A DNA stretch of 64,000 bases. Source: Chitinophagaceae bacterium (GTDB lineage Bacteria; Bacteroidota; Bacteroidia; Chitinophagales; Chitinophagaceae). Made by a program: the position numbers and the translations under genes. Shown in pieces: positions 52,918-62,000 of the stretch. Every line of letters starts with the position of its first letter. Position 1 is the stretch's first letter. Under the pieces are notes generated by a model. The model did not search any database and was not told the DNA's origin. It worked only from the letters and a program-made list of their open reading frames with translations. Location of the stretch: contig JAFKGQ010000003.1 of the NCBI GenBank assembly GCA_017307755.1, positions 620,001 to 684,000 of the forward strand, read 5' to 3'.

Positions 52918-55344
52918 CTATTTCCGTATTTCCGCCTGTAATTCTTTCTCCAGTGCCCCCATAATACGGCTGACCATCCCGTCGATCTCCTTGTCTGTCA
53001 AGGTTTTTTCCTCGTCCAGGAAGGTAAAGCTGACAGCCAGCGATTTTTTATCCGCCCCCAGCTTTTCACTTTGAAAGATATCAAAAAGCTTTATTTCCCG
53101 GAGTTTTTCCACCCTGGCGTTCTGGATGGCTTTTTCCACTTTTTCGAAAGTGAGGGTCTTTGCCACGATCATGGCCAGATCCCTTTGCACAGGCAGCTGT
53201 CTGGGCAGCTCTCTGAAGGTGATGTCCTTGCCTGAGGCGAGGCTCAGCAGTTCCTTCCAGCGGACATCGGCAAAATACAGGTCTTGTTTGATATCGAACT
53301 GTCTGAGCAGGGAAGGGTTGACCCGTCCTGCCTCTACAATAACCTCTCCTTTTATTGCAATTGAAAGTCCCGCGGCAAACTTTGGTGACCGCAGGGGCTC
53401 CCAGGCCGGCACTGTCAGACCCACCAGTTGGAATATCCTGTCACAAAGCGTTTTTATGTAATAAAAATCTGCATGGGGCCCCTTGCCTTTCCAGCTGTCG
53501 TCATACAGCTGCCCTGTGACAAACAGCGCAAGATGGGGCTCCTCTCTATACTGGCCGACCCCGCTGGTGTGATAAGTCTTACCGAACTCGAACATCCGGA
53601 GATTGGTGTTCTTCCGATTGATATTATGCGCAATGGATTCCAATCCTGTCTCCAGCAGCGAAGGGCGCATGATATTCAGCTCGGCGCTGAGATTATTTAT
53701 CATTTTTACCACTGTCTCCAGTTCGTCCCGGGTGTAGTAGGCGCTGTTGGTGATGGAGTTGGTAAGGATCTCGTTAAAACCCTGACCTACCAGCCAGGCC
53801 GACACGGAAGACTGCCAGGCAGCAGCGCTCCTGCCCTTCTCCACGGAAGGGGAGATGGTGATATTGGAAGGGATGACGATGTTATCCAGCCCGTCGATGC
53901 GCATGATCTCTTCCACGAGGTCTGCCGGAAGACTGACATCCGGCTTGTGCCAGGGTACGGCGACATGGATATCGTCGATGCCTTCCTTAATGATCTCAAA
54001 GCCCAGGCTCAGCAAGATGTTCTTTATGGTGTCGGGATGATAGTTCTTACCGCTGAGCTTTTTGAGATAGTGGTGTTTCAGGATCACCTGGGTTTTGTTC
54101 CTGGGATCGGGGTAAACATCCACTACTTCCGAAGCGATCTCTCCGCCAGCCAGTTCTTTTATCAGGAGGGCAGTCCGTTTAAGTACCGTGATCGTCCCTG
54201 AAATATCCATCCCTTTTTCGTAGTGGGTGGCGGCATCTGTCCGCAAGCCATACCGGAAAGAGGTCTTTCGTATGTCGATGGGGTTGAACCAGGCGCTTTC
54301 CAGGAAAATGTCTTTCGTATCGTCCTTTATCCCGCTGTTCAGCCCTCCAAAGACGCCTGCTATGGCCACGGGCCCTTTCGCATCGGCGATCATCAGGTCT
54401 TCCGAAGATAATTTGCGTTCTTTTTCATCCAGGGTAACAAAAGGAGTGCCTCCGGGAAAATTCTTTACGATGATTCTACCCCCCTCGATGGCGTGGAGAT
54501 CGAAGGCATGGAGGGGCTGTCCCATCTCATGCAGGACGTAGTTGGTGATGTCGACGATATTATTGATGACCCGGATACCGATGGCCTTTAGCCTGTCCTG
54601 CATCCATTGGGGGGACGGCTTAATGGTAATGCCTTTGATACTGACGCCGGAATAGCGCTCACAACCCCTGGTATTTTCGATGCTTACGGTGATGGGAAGG
54701 CTATTATTGTCCGTTTTGAAAGCGTTCGTGGAAGGCTGTTTTGCACGATATTCCTTATTCTCATGCAGACTGAGCCACGCGCAGACGTCCCGGGCCACGC
54801 CCAGGTGGCTCATGGCGTCCATATGGTTAGGGGTAAGCCCGATCTCTATTATATGATCCGTATAGGGATGGAAGAAGTCGGCTGCTTTTGTGCCTGTCCT
54901 GGCCGTGGGAGGCAGCACAAGAATGCCTGCATGGCTTTCGCCCAGACCGATCTCATCTTCGGCACAGATCATTCCATGGCTTTCCACACCCCTAATTTTT
55001 GCCACTTTCATGGTAACAGGGTCGCCCTTAATAGGGTAGATGGTCGCACCGATAGGGGCTACCACTACCTTTTGCCCTGCCGCCACATTGGAGGCCCCGC
55101 AAACGATGGACAGGGGTTCGGGATCCCCCACGTTAACTTTTGTCAGCTTTAGCTTATCGGCATTGGGGTGAGGGGCCGTCTCCAGCACTTCCCCGATGAC
55201 CAGTCCTTTCAATCCGCCTTTTACCGACTCGTACTTTTCCAGGCTTTCGACTTCCAGCCCGACAGAGGTGAGTATCCTGGACAGTTTTTCCGGATCGATC
55301 TTTACCGGAAGGTATTCGGACAGCCAATTATAGCTAATGGTCAT
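52918..55344 (-). CDS. pheT: Phenylalanyl-tRNA synthetase beta subunit
   Basis: The 808-residue PheT partners PheS to charge tRNA-Phe. Visible domains: N-terminal fold, a tRNA-binding OB domain (about 42-150, with GLVIGEVLETAPHPNADKLKLTKV), B3/B4 editing domain, B5, the catalytic-like core and the C-terminal FDX-ACB anticodon domain (about 715-808, with PRQLPVQRDLAMIV). Length is standard. It has a strong promoter of its own, whose -33 box touches a hairpin element of the dispersed family. Confidence 0.95.
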   Translation of the reverse strand: MTISYNWLSEYLPVKIDPEKLSRILTSVGLEVESLEKYESVKGGLKGLVIGEVLETAPHPNADKLKLTKVNVGDPEPLSIVCGASNVAAGQKVVVAPIGATIYPIKGDPVTMKVAKIRGVESHGMICAEDEIGLGESHAGILVLPPTARTGTKAADFFHPYTDHIIEIGLTPNHMDAMSHLGVARDVCAWLSLHENKEYRAKQPSTNAFKTDNNSLPITVSIENTRGCERYSGVSIKGITIKPSPQWMQDRLKAIGIRVINNIVDITNYVLHEMGQPLHAFDLHAIEGGRIIVKNFPGGTPFVTLDEKERKLSSEDLMIADAKGPVAIAGVFGGLNSGIKDDTKDIFLESAWFNPIDIRKTSFRYGLRTDAATHYEKGMDISGTITVLKRTALLIKELAGGEIASEVVDVYPDPRNKTQVILKHHYLKKLSGKNYHPDTIKNILLSLGFEIIKEGIDDIHVAVPWHKPDVSLPADLVEEIMRIDGLDNIVIPSNITISPSVEKGRSAAAWQSSVSAWLVGQGFNEILTNSITNSAYYTRDELETVVKMINNLSAELNIMRPSLLETGLESIAHNINRKNTNLRMFEFGKTYHTSGVGQYREEPHLALFVTGQLYDDSWKGKGPHADFYYIKTLCDRIFQLVGLTVPAWEPLRSPKFAAGLSIAIKGEVIVEAGRVNPSLLRQFDIKQDLYFADVRWKELLSLASGKDITFRELPRQLPVQRDLAMIVAKTLTFEKVEKAIQNARVEKLREIKLFDIFQSEKLGADKKSLAVSFTFLDEEKTLTDKEIDGMVSRIMGALEKELQAEIRK

Positions 55345-55363
55345 ATTTTTTTCCGTTGAACGG

Positions 55364-55394
55364 CAAAGATAACGGTTTAGGTTTGCGCCCCAAA
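55364..55394 (-). promoter_or_regulatory. pheT promoter
   Basis: On the minus strand TTTG (55394-55391), a 19-bp spacer and TATCTTTG (55371-55364) match the Bacteroidota promoter, 20 bp before the pheT ATG. Confidence 0.7.
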
Positions 55395-55422
55395 CGGACC
55401 GGAGGTTCGTTGTCGAAAGGAC
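55393..55422 (+). repeat. Hairpin element (copy D), slightly degenerate
   Basis: H1 is AACGGACC, loop GGA, GGTTCGTT (55393-55411). H2 is shortened (GTC, GAAAG, GAC; 55412-55422) and is followed by AGATATTTTGG. It abuts the pheT -33 box and lies 188 bp before the DUF6600-like gene. A 12-bp palindrome GGAAATATTTCC follows at 55432-55443. Confidence 0.55.
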
Positions 55423-55609
55423 AGATATTTTGGAAATATTTCCCTGATAATTACGTTTTTAGGTTAGATTAGGCCAAAAAGGGGGGATATGGGCCGGCCG
55501 GGAGCCAAAGTGATAATCAAATGTTAATAGTTTTACATTCAGTTTACTTAGCATAGATCGTGCAGTCCTATATACGTAACTTATGTATTGCTCCTTTAAA
55601 TTCTGGTTT

Positions 55610-57121
55610 ATGAAAAAGCACCTATACATTTTTGCCTTGCTGGGTTTTTCGGCTTTAACTGCCTGCGGCCCTACTTATGTGGTTCAACAACCGGCCCCTC
55701 CTCCCCCGGTGGTGGCGGAACCGGCCCCTGCTCCTTATCAGCCCCAGCCTGAGCCGCCTGTGGCGACTTATCAGTCCTTTTATGACGACCTGAGCCCCTA
55801 CGGGCAATGGATAGATGATCCGAATTATGGATATGTCTGGCTGCCGAATGCAGGTCCTGACTTCAAACCTTATGCTACCAATGGTCACTGGGTATATACC
55901 GAAGACGGCTGGACCTGGGCATCCGACTATTCCTGGGGTTGGGCTCCCTTCCACTATGGCCGCTGGTTCTTTGCGAACGGCTATGGCTGGATGTGGGTCC
56001 CCGGTAATGAATGGGCTCCTGCCTGGGTGACCTGGAGGAACAGCGATCAGTATTATGGCTGGGCTCCCATGGAACCCGGTGTCAGTATCAATATGTCTTT
56101 TGGCGGCGGCTACAATCCTCCTTCTCATTACTGGTGTTTTGTACCCCATCAGTATGTAGGCAGCCCCTATGTACGGAATTACTATGTCAACGAGTCGAGG
56201 AATGTAACGATCATCAACAATACCACGATCATCAATAATACCACCATCATCAACAATGGTACGCGTACCCGGAGTGTGAACTATGGCCGCGGCCCCGATC
56301 CGAATGAAGTGGGAAGATATTCGAATACCACTGTCCGTCCCCTGCCTGTCCGGACGACCAACAGGCCTGGTCAGATGGTGAATAACAATGGAATGGACAT
56401 TTACCGTCCCCGGGTAAACGAAGGTCCCCGGAACAATGCCGGCTACGTCGGTTCGTCCAGGCCTGTACCTACCCGGGTGACCCGTCTGGATAATGTCAGG
56501 CCGGTGAATACGACGGTTTATGACAACGCCCGGCCTCAGTACGGCAATGGGAACACTCCCGTGAACAGCCGCCCTGTCTCCAACTTCCCCACGCAGCCTG
56601 CTCAACAGCCATCTCAGCCCGCGGTGCGTCCGGAAAGACCGTTTGAGCGTCCTGTACAACAGCCTGCACAGCCGGCAACACAGCCGTCACAACCCGTGAA
56701 CCAGCCTGTGGTAAGACCCTTTGTACCAACACGACCCGTACAGCAGCCTGCTCAACCTGTGGGGCAACAACCGGCACAGCCTGTACAGCAGCAGCCGTTT
56801 CAGCCCATGACGCGTCCGGAAAGGCCGTTTGAACGCCCTGTACAACAGCCGTCTCAGCCTGCACAGCAGCCGTCTCAGCCCGTAATAAGGCCTTTTATGC
56901 CAACACGGCCTGCCATACAGCCCCGCACGCCTGTACAGCAACAAGCGACCCAGCCTGCACAGCAGCCATTCCAGCCGTCAAGCCGTCCCGTATTTACAAG
57001 GCCTGCGGCCCCGCCACAGCAAACCCCTGCTGTACAACAGGCCCGGCCAGTGACCCGCACCGTTACGCCTCCTCCGCCCAAACCGGACGAGGATAAAAGC
57101 TCAAGGCCCGTAAGACAATAA
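55610..57121 (+). CDS. Lipoprotein with DUF6600-like Trp/Tyr domain and Pro/Gln repeat region
   Basis: A 503-residue lipoprotein (MKKHLYIFALLGFSALTAC, Cys 19). The first half repeats short WxP/YGW motifs: PYGQWIDDPNYGYVW, GHWVYTEDGWTWASDYSWGWAPFHYGRW, WVPGNEWAPAW, typical of DUF6600. An Asn-rich TIINNTTIINN stretch follows. The last third is Pro/Gln-rich and contains a 62-residue block repeated twice, each starting RPERPFERPVQQP. The protein is probably surface-attached with a wall-like or spacer role; this is inference. Confidence 0.72.
   Translation: MKKHLYIFALLGFSALTACGPTYVVQQPAPPPPVVAEPAPAPYQPQPEPPVATYQSFYDDLSPYGQWIDDPNYGYVWLPNAGPDFKPYATNGHWVYTEDGWTWASDYSWGWAPFHYGRWFFANGYGWMWVPGNEWAPAWVTWRNSDQYYGWAPMEPGVSINMSFGGGYNPPSHYWCFVPHQYVGSPYVRNYYVNESRNVTIINNTTIINNTTIINNGTRTRSVNYGRGPDPNEVGRYSNTTVRPLPVRTTNRPGQMVNNNGMDIYRPRVNEGPRNNAGYVGSSRPVPTRVTRLDNVRPVNTTVYDNARPQYGNGNTPVNSRPVSNFPTQPAQQPSQPAVRPERPFERPVQQPAQPATQPSQPVNQPVVRPFVPTRPVQQPAQPVGQQPAQPVQQQPFQPMTRPERPFERPVQQPSQPAQQPSQPVIRPFMPTRPAIQPRTPVQQQATQPAQQPFQPSSRPVFTRPAAPPQQTPAVQQARPVTRTVTPPPPKPDEDKSSRPVRQ
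56627..56998 (+). repeat. 62-codon tandem repeat inside the DUF6600-like gene
   Basis: Two copies of a Pro/Gln-rich block begin at 56627 and 56813 (186 bp apart). Each starts RPERPFERPVQQP and continues through PTRP to FQP. The copies differ at several codons, so this is an old or diverging duplication. Confidence 0.7.
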
Positions 57122-57140
57122 GGTTACCTAAAATGATTGT

Positions 57141-57174
57141 CCCCAGCGTGTTTCAGACCGCTGGGGCCTTTTTT
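57141..57174 (+). terminator. Terminator after the DUF6600-like gene
   Basis: CCCCAGCG and CGCTGGGG pair perfectly around a 10-nt loop, followed by CC and seven T. Confidence 0.85.
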
Positions 57175-57300
57175 TCCTACCCCCAAAACCCTCAAACTGC
57201 ATTCTGGTGTTTCCGTGTCCCGGCAAAATATTTTGCCTGAAATCTTTGTGCACAGGAGGTGTGAATTTAAAATGGGAAAAGGCTGAAAACTTTTTTAAAT

Positions 57301-57351
57301 TGTGGATAGCTCATAAGTTAGTGTGTATAACAGGGGGTTACCTGTGGATAA
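57301..57351 (-). other. DnaA-box array, candidate replication origin
   Basis: Read on the minus strand, TTATCCACA-type boxes are seen as TGTGGATAG (57301-57309), TGTGTATAA (57322-57330) and TGTGGATAA (57343-57351). The last is perfect and the others have one mismatch. Starts are exactly 21 bp apart. An A/T-rich tract follows on the dnaB side. Confidence 0.6.
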
Positions 57352-57570
57352 GGCGGTGGATTTTGAAAGGAAAAATATAGAAAAAGAAAAATTTTTTTCG
57401 ACGGGTTTTTGAGTTCTATATTCGCCCTCCTGACTCAAAGGGATAACATTCTGTTCATACTGCCATAACAATTTCTTAATAACGGACCCGAGTCCGCTGT
57501 ACAATAAAATGAGGCTGGAACACTAACCCAATGAGCCCGGTCTTCCGAAAGGGAGGATATCTAAAGATTG

Positions 57571-57587
57571 ACGAACCACAGGTTCGT
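57571..57587 (+). repeat. Hairpin element (copy E), H1 only
   Basis: ACGAACC, loop ACA, GGTTCGT form a perfect 7-bp stem as in H1 of the dispersed family. The H2 stem is absent. The dnaB ATG is 47 bp downstream. Confidence 0.5.
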
Positions 57588-57633
57588 TTCGGGCTGGACA
57601 CCCTATTTTTTAATTTTTTGGACGGACGAATAC

Positions 57634-59202
57634 ATGGATCTTACAAACCTTAATCTCAACAAGGATCGCAGCAAATTCAGGCGCAAGCCCGCTGTGGACC
57701 TCAGCACCATGGTGTATGGGAAGATACCTCCCCAGGCAAAAGAGCTGGAAGAAGCCGTACTGGGCGCCATTATGCTGGAAAAAAGCGCTTTTGACACCGT
57801 AATTGAGATCCTCAAAGCCGAATGTTTTTATCTGGAAGGGCATCAGCGTATCTATAAAGCTATGCAATCCCTGGCCCAAAAAAGCCAGCCTATCGACATC
57901 CTTACGGTAGTGGAAGAACTTAAGGTCCGGGAAGAACTGGAATTGGTGGGTGGTCCATATTATGTGACCAAACTTACCAACTCGGTGGTATCTTCTGCCA
58001 ACATCGAAACCCATGCCCGTATCATCCTGCAGAAATTTATTCAGCGGGAACTGATCCGCATTAGCGGAGAGATCATCGGTGATGCGTATGAAGACAGCAC
58101 TGACGTGTTTGATCTGCTGGACGACGCGGAAAGCAAGCTTTTTGAGATCACCAATAACCACCTCCGTAAGAATTTTGACAGCATCGACAGCGTACTGGTC
58201 AAAACTATCCAGCGTATCGAGGAATTGCGTAACAAAAAGGATGAGATCTCCGGGGTTCCCAGTGGATTCAGCACGCTGGATAAGATCACCTATGGCTGGC
58301 AGCCAACCGACCTTATCATCCTGGCCGCCCGTCCCGCTGTAGGTAAAACGGCTTTTGCGCTCAACCTGGCCCGTAATGCTGCCCTGAATAATATCAGGCC
58401 TACGCCGGTGGCCTTTTTCAGCCTGGAAATGAGCTCGGCACAGCTGGTACAACGTATCCTTAGCGCCGAGAGCGAGATCTTTATGGAAAAGATAGCCCGT
58501 GGCCGTCTGGAAGACCATGAGATGAAACAGCTGTACAAAAAAGGTATCGACAGACTGGCAAAAGCGCCCATCTTCATCGACGACACGCCTGCTCTCAATA
58601 TTTTCGAGCTGCGCGCCAAATGCCGTCGTCTGAAGAATAAACATAACATCGGATTTATCATCATCGACTACCTGCAGCTGATGAGTGGGGGCGGCGACAA
58701 TAAAGGCAATCGGGAACAGGAGATCAGCCAGATCTCACGCGCGCTGAAAGGCCTGGCAAAAGAGCTCCAGGTGCCCATCATCGCCTTGTCCCAGCTGAGC
58801 CGTGCCGTAGAGTCCCGCAAGGAAGGGGAGAAGATACCCCAATTGAGTGACCTTCGTGAATCAGGCGCCATCGAACAGGATGCCGACATGGTCATGTTCC
58901 TCTACCGTCCGGAATATTACGGTATCACGGCCAATGAAATGGGAGAAAGCAACAAGGGAGAAACCCATGTGAAGATAGCCAAGCACCGTAATGGCTCATT
59001 GGATACAGTCAAGCTCCGCGCATTGCTCCATATACAAAAGTTCACCGAATACGGGGAGGATGATTTTGGGGGCATGGGCATGCCTGCCGGCGGCAGCTGG
59101 AAACCCGTTCAGGACGATGAGGGCGGCGGCGCCAAATTGTATATCCAGGCAGGCAGCCGTATGAAGGACCTGCCGGTTGACGAGGATGATGTACCGTTCT
59201 AA
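57634..59202 (+). CDS. dnaB: Replicative DNA helicase DnaB
   Basis: DnaB is the ring-shaped helicase at the replication fork. The start at 57634 (MDLTNLNLNKD) gives 522 residues; the upstream frame adds an unlikely 22-residue hydrophobic lead. The N-terminal helical domain (KELEEAVLGAIM) is followed by the RecA-like domain with Walker A ARPAVGKT near 233-240, the SLEMS region near 263, Walker B FIIIDYLQLM near 340 and the SRAVE/R-finger region. No intein is present. It lies downstream of the DnaA-box array. Confidence 0.95.
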   Translation: MDLTNLNLNKDRSKFRRKPAVDLSTMVYGKIPPQAKELEEAVLGAIMLEKSAFDTVIEILKAECFYLEGHQRIYKAMQSLAQKSQPIDILTVVEELKVREELELVGGPYYVTKLTNSVVSSANIETHARIILQKFIQRELIRISGEIIGDAYEDSTDVFDLLDDAESKLFEITNNHLRKNFDSIDSVLVKTIQRIEELRNKKDEISGVPSGFSTLDKITYGWQPTDLIILAARPAVGKTAFALNLARNAALNNIRPTPVAFFSLEMSSAQLVQRILSAESEIFMEKIARGRLEDHEMKQLYKKGIDRLAKAPIFIDDTPALNIFELRAKCRRLKNKHNIGFIIIDYLQLMSGGGDNKGNREQEISQISRALKGLAKELQVPIIALSQLSRAVESRKEGEKIPQLSDLRESGAIEQDADMVMFLYRPEYYGITANEMGESNKGETHVKIAKHRNGSLDTVKLRALLHIQKFTEYGEDDFGGMGMPAGGSWKPVQDDEGGGAKLYIQAGSRMKDLPVDEDDVPF

Positions 59203-59237
59203 TACTTTGTCTGAGGTTCGCTAATTATAAAATAAAC

Positions 59238-59270
59238 AGCCTTCCGGAAGGGAGGCTTTTATTATTTTTT
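59238..59270 (+). terminator. Terminator after dnaB
   Basis: AGCCTTCC and GGGAGGCT (one G-T pair) close loop GGAA, followed by a T-rich run. Confidence 0.8.
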
Positions 59271-59285
59271 ACCATTTTTGCGCCC

Positions 59286-59975
59286 ATGGCGCTACCTTTC
59301 TTTTATCTTTCTGAATATCATCCCGGTGACGGGGAACTTATCCTGGATGAAGACAATTCCCGTCATATCGTCCAGGTGCTGCGTATGCAGAAAGGCCAGC
59401 AGTTGCAGCTGACAGACGGCCGGGGATGGCTGCTTACCGCCACCATCCAGGACGACCATAAGAAAAAATGTCTGGTCAGGGTAGACGCCTCAACCCATCA
59501 ACCCCCGCCCCCAGAAAAAGTAACGATAGCCCTTTCCCTGCTGAAGAATGCTTCCCGATTCGAATGGTTCCTGGAAAAGGCGACGGAGATCGGGGTCAGC
59601 GGCATCATCCCGCTGCTGTGCGAGCGGACGGAAAAACAACATTTTCGCCAGGACAGGATGCAGAATATCCTGGTAAGCGCCCTTCTTCAATCACAGCAGA
59701 CCTGGCTGCCCGACCTGTGGACCCCTACCCCCGTGACGCAGCTGATTGAGAAAGCGACCCAGGACCGGCGCTTTATCGCACATTGTCTGGAGGAGAAAAA
59801 AGAGCCTTTGAAGGGAGGTGAGGGGCTCGTCCTCATCGGCCCTGAAGGAGATTTTACAAGCAGTGAGATCGGCAGGGCATTAGAGCATGCATTTCTCCCT
59901 GTAACTCTGGGCGAAACCCGTCTGCGGACCGAGACGGCGGGTGTGGTTGCAGCAACGCTGATGCGTATGTGTTAA
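59286..59975 (+). CDS. rsmE: 16S rRNA (uracil1498-N3)-methyltransferase
   Basis: RsmE methylates U1498 of 16S rRNA in the decoding region. The 229-residue SPOUT enzyme has the C-terminal knot sequence LIGPEGDFTSSEIGRALE near 181-198 and LGETRLRTETAGVVA near 206-220, plus the N-terminal PUA-like RNA-binding part (HIVQVLRMQKGQQLQLTDG near 28-46). It overlaps the terC stop by a few bases at its 3' end. Confidence 0.93.
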   Translation: MALPFFYLSEYHPGDGELILDEDNSRHIVQVLRMQKGQQLQLTDGRGWLLTATIQDDHKKKCLVRVDASTHQPPPPEKVTIALSLLKNASRFEWFLEKATEIGVSGIIPLLCERTEKQHFRQDRMQNILVSALLQSQQTWLPDLWTPTPVTQLIEKATQDRRFIAHCLEEKKEPLKGGEGLVLIGPEGDFTSSEIGRALEHAFLPVTLGETRLRTETAGVVAATLMRMC

Positions 59976-60718
59976 TGCTTCTCCCGGGAAGAAACCGTCT
60001 TCTTTTTATAACGGCTGTTCAGCAGTTCGACCCCAAAAGCAAAGGCCATGGAGAAATAGATATAGCCCTTATCTATATGTGTATGATGGATAGGGTCCAG
60101 CCCTTCAAAGAAAAGACTGAATCCCACCATGAGCAGAAAGGCCAGCGCAAGGATCTTGAGCGTAGGCCGCCGGCTGATAAAATCGGATATTTTCTGGGAA
60201 AAGAAGAACATGATGATCATGGCGATGATCACGGCAGTGATCATGACAGCTACCTGGCGGGCGAGTCCCACGGCCGTGATGATGCTGTCGAAGGAAAAGA
60301 CGGTGTCTACCAGGACGATCTGACTGACAATGGCGCCAAAGGGCTGGGCGGGTTTACCGACGGACTCCAGTTCATGACCGTCACCCTCCAGCTTTTCATG
60401 CAGCTCCTTTACAGTCTTGTATAAAAGGAAGAGGCCTCCCGCCAGCATGATCAGGTTGCGTATGCTAAAGCCAAACCCAAATACGGAAAAAAGCTCCCTG
60501 TTGCCATTGGCTACCAGCCAACCCAGCCCCAGCAGAAGCAGGCTGCGGATGAGGATACCGGCGATCATCCAGATGCGGCGGGCACTTAGCTGCCGGCCTC
60601 TTTCCAGTCTGCCGATGAGGATGGATACGAAAATGACGTTGTCGATGCCTAATACAATTTCAAGAAGCGATAGGGTAAGCAGACTGATCAGAGAATCGAT
60701 GCTAAAAAGAGGCGCCAT
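59972..60718 (-). CDS. TerC-family integral membrane protein
   Basis: A 248-residue membrane protein with about seven helices, family of TerC/YkoY/YceF proteins. LEIVLGIDNVIFVSIL near 17 and VDTVFSFDSIITAVG near 137 are the two repeated motifs with acidic residues thought to bind a metal. Members help metalate exported proteins with manganese or confer tellurite tolerance. It overlaps the rsmE stop codon convergently by four bases. Confidence 0.85.
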   Translation of the reverse strand: MAPLFSIDSLISLLTLSLLEIVLGIDNVIFVSILIGRLERGRQLSARRIWMIAGILIRSLLLLGLGWLVANGNRELFSVFGFGFSIRNLIMLAGGLFLLYKTVKELHEKLEGDGHELESVGKPAQPFGAIVSQIVLVDTVFSFDSIITAVGLARQVAVMITAVIIAMIIMFFFSQKISDFISRRPTLKILALAFLLMVGFSLFFEGLDPIHHTHIDKGYIYFSMAFAFGVELLNSRYKKKTVSSREKH

Positions 60719-60820
60719 AAGTATTCTTGCGTTAAGAGGCCGTAAAAATAAGGCATTGCAGGGAATCGACGCCGGGGGGCGATATGCGAAAAAGCACTGT
60801 CGAAACCCGTTGGGGTACAG

Positions 60821-61894
60821 TTATAATTTCCTGCAGATGCGACCGACGATGAACGGCCCTTCATAGATGAAGCCTGTCCACACCTGTACCAGCGATCCTC
60901 CGGCCTCCAGTTTCTCCTTGCCGTCCGCTCCTGTAAAGATCCCTCCCGATGCGATCACCGGCAGTTTGCCACCTGTTTTCTGAGATATGTAACGGATCAC
61001 TTCGGTCGACCTTTCTTTCAGGGGTGCGCCGCTTAACCCGCCGGCGCCGATGGCTTCCAGCCGGGCGGGCGTGGCGATCAGTTGTTCACGGCTGATAGTG
61101 GTATTGGTAGCTACCAGTCCATCCAGCCGGATGTCCATGGCCAATTCCACTACGTCGTCTATCTGCTGCCAGGAAAGATCCGGAGCGATCTTTAGCAGCA
61201 GGGGTCTTGGCCGGATATGATGGGCCGCCGCCAACTCAAGGTTCAAGGTCTGGAGCCGGGTCAGGATACCTTGCAGCGCATCCTTTTCCTGCAGCGCCCG
61301 CAGACCCGGCGTATTGGGTGAACTGACATTCACTACAAAATAATCCACATAGGCGAAAAGCTCCCTGAAACAAATAATATAATCCTTCCAGGCTTCTTCA
61401 TTAGGCGTAACCTTGTTCTTGCCGATGTTGCCGCCGATCAGAAGAGGAAAGGGATCATCCTTTCCGGAGGAAGGCGCTGGAGTTTCCCTCCATTGTTTCA
61501 GGCGTTGTGCGATGACCTTGACCCCTTCATTATTAAACCCCATCCGATTGATCAACGCCTGGTCCTGCGGCAGACGGAATAATCTTGGTTTATCATTACC
61601 GTCCTGTGGCAACGGGGTCACAGTCCCAATCTCTACAAACCCGAATCCGAGGGCGCCCAATTCCTGCAAATACCGGGCATTCTTATCGAAACCTGCTCCC
61701 AATCCTACGGGGTTCCTGAAGGTAAGACCAAAGACGTTGCGGTGAAGGGTCGGAGAAGTTTCCGGCCGGCACGCCCAGATCACCAATTGTCTGGACCATC
61801 CCCAGCGACAAAGCCCTTTTAACAGGTTCATGGTGAAATAATGGACTTCTTCTGTGGGGAACAGGAACAACAGATTTCGAAAAAACTTATACAT
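60821..61894 (-). CDS. pyrD: Quinone-dependent dihydroorotate dehydrogenase
   Basis: PyrD oxidises dihydroorotate to orotate in pyrimidine synthesis, passing electrons to membrane quinone. The start at 61892-61894 (MYKFFRNLLFLF) gives 357 residues and the N-terminal amphipathic helix that inserts into the membrane in class 2 enzymes. The catalytic base Ser lies in VNVSSPNTPGLR near 177, GLVATNTTISRE near 246 and GGIFTGADGKEKLEAGGSLVQ near 316 form the FMN site. Confidence 0.93.
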   Translation of the reverse strand: MYKFFRNLLFLFPTEEVHYFTMNLLKGLCRWGWSRQLVIWACRPETSPTLHRNVFGLTFRNPVGLGAGFDKNARYLQELGALGFGFVEIGTVTPLPQDGNDKPRLFRLPQDQALINRMGFNNEGVKVIAQRLKQWRETPAPSSGKDDPFPLLIGGNIGKNKVTPNEEAWKDYIICFRELFAYVDYFVVNVSSPNTPGLRALQEKDALQGILTRLQTLNLELAAAHHIRPRPLLLKIAPDLSWQQIDDVVELAMDIRLDGLVATNTTISREQLIATPARLEAIGAGGLSGAPLKERSTEVIRYISQKTGGKLPVIASGGIFTGADGKEKLEAGGSLVQVWTGFIYEGPFIVGRICRKL

Positions 61895-61957
61895 TTTGCG
61901 AAGATAGCCTCTCAAAGTGAACCTGGAATTCCGTTTTTCGGTTTGAACACAAAATCT

Positions 61958-61965
61958 TACCTTTG
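61958..61965 (+). promoter_or_regulatory. Candidate -7 box for the thiolase gene
   Basis: TACCTTTG is a full TAnnTTTG match 35 bp before the ATG. A T-rich tract (61934-61938) sits at about the right distance for a weak -33 element. Confidence 0.5.
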
Positions 61966-62000
61966 AGATAGACAGTTGCATAAACAACTAAACTAATTTT

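Larger units (their letters stand above)
57122..57633. other. 512-bp intergenic region upstream of dnaB: terminator, DnaA-box array, hairpins
   Basis: This is the longest gap in the window. It holds a terminator (57141-57174), three phased DnaA-box-like 9-mers (57301-57351), an A/T-rich stretch (57358-57405), a hairpin CGGAC, CCGA, GTCCG (57483-57496), a hairpin CTTCC, GAAA, GGGAG (57542-57555), a copy of the dispersed H1 hairpin (57571-57587) and a possible -7 box TATTTTTT (57604-57611). No protein gene is visible in it. Confidence 0.7.

Noticed and set aside
56627..56998. CRISPR-like repeat
   Set aside because: The repeats are in-frame codons for Pro/Gln-rich protein and lack regular spacers.
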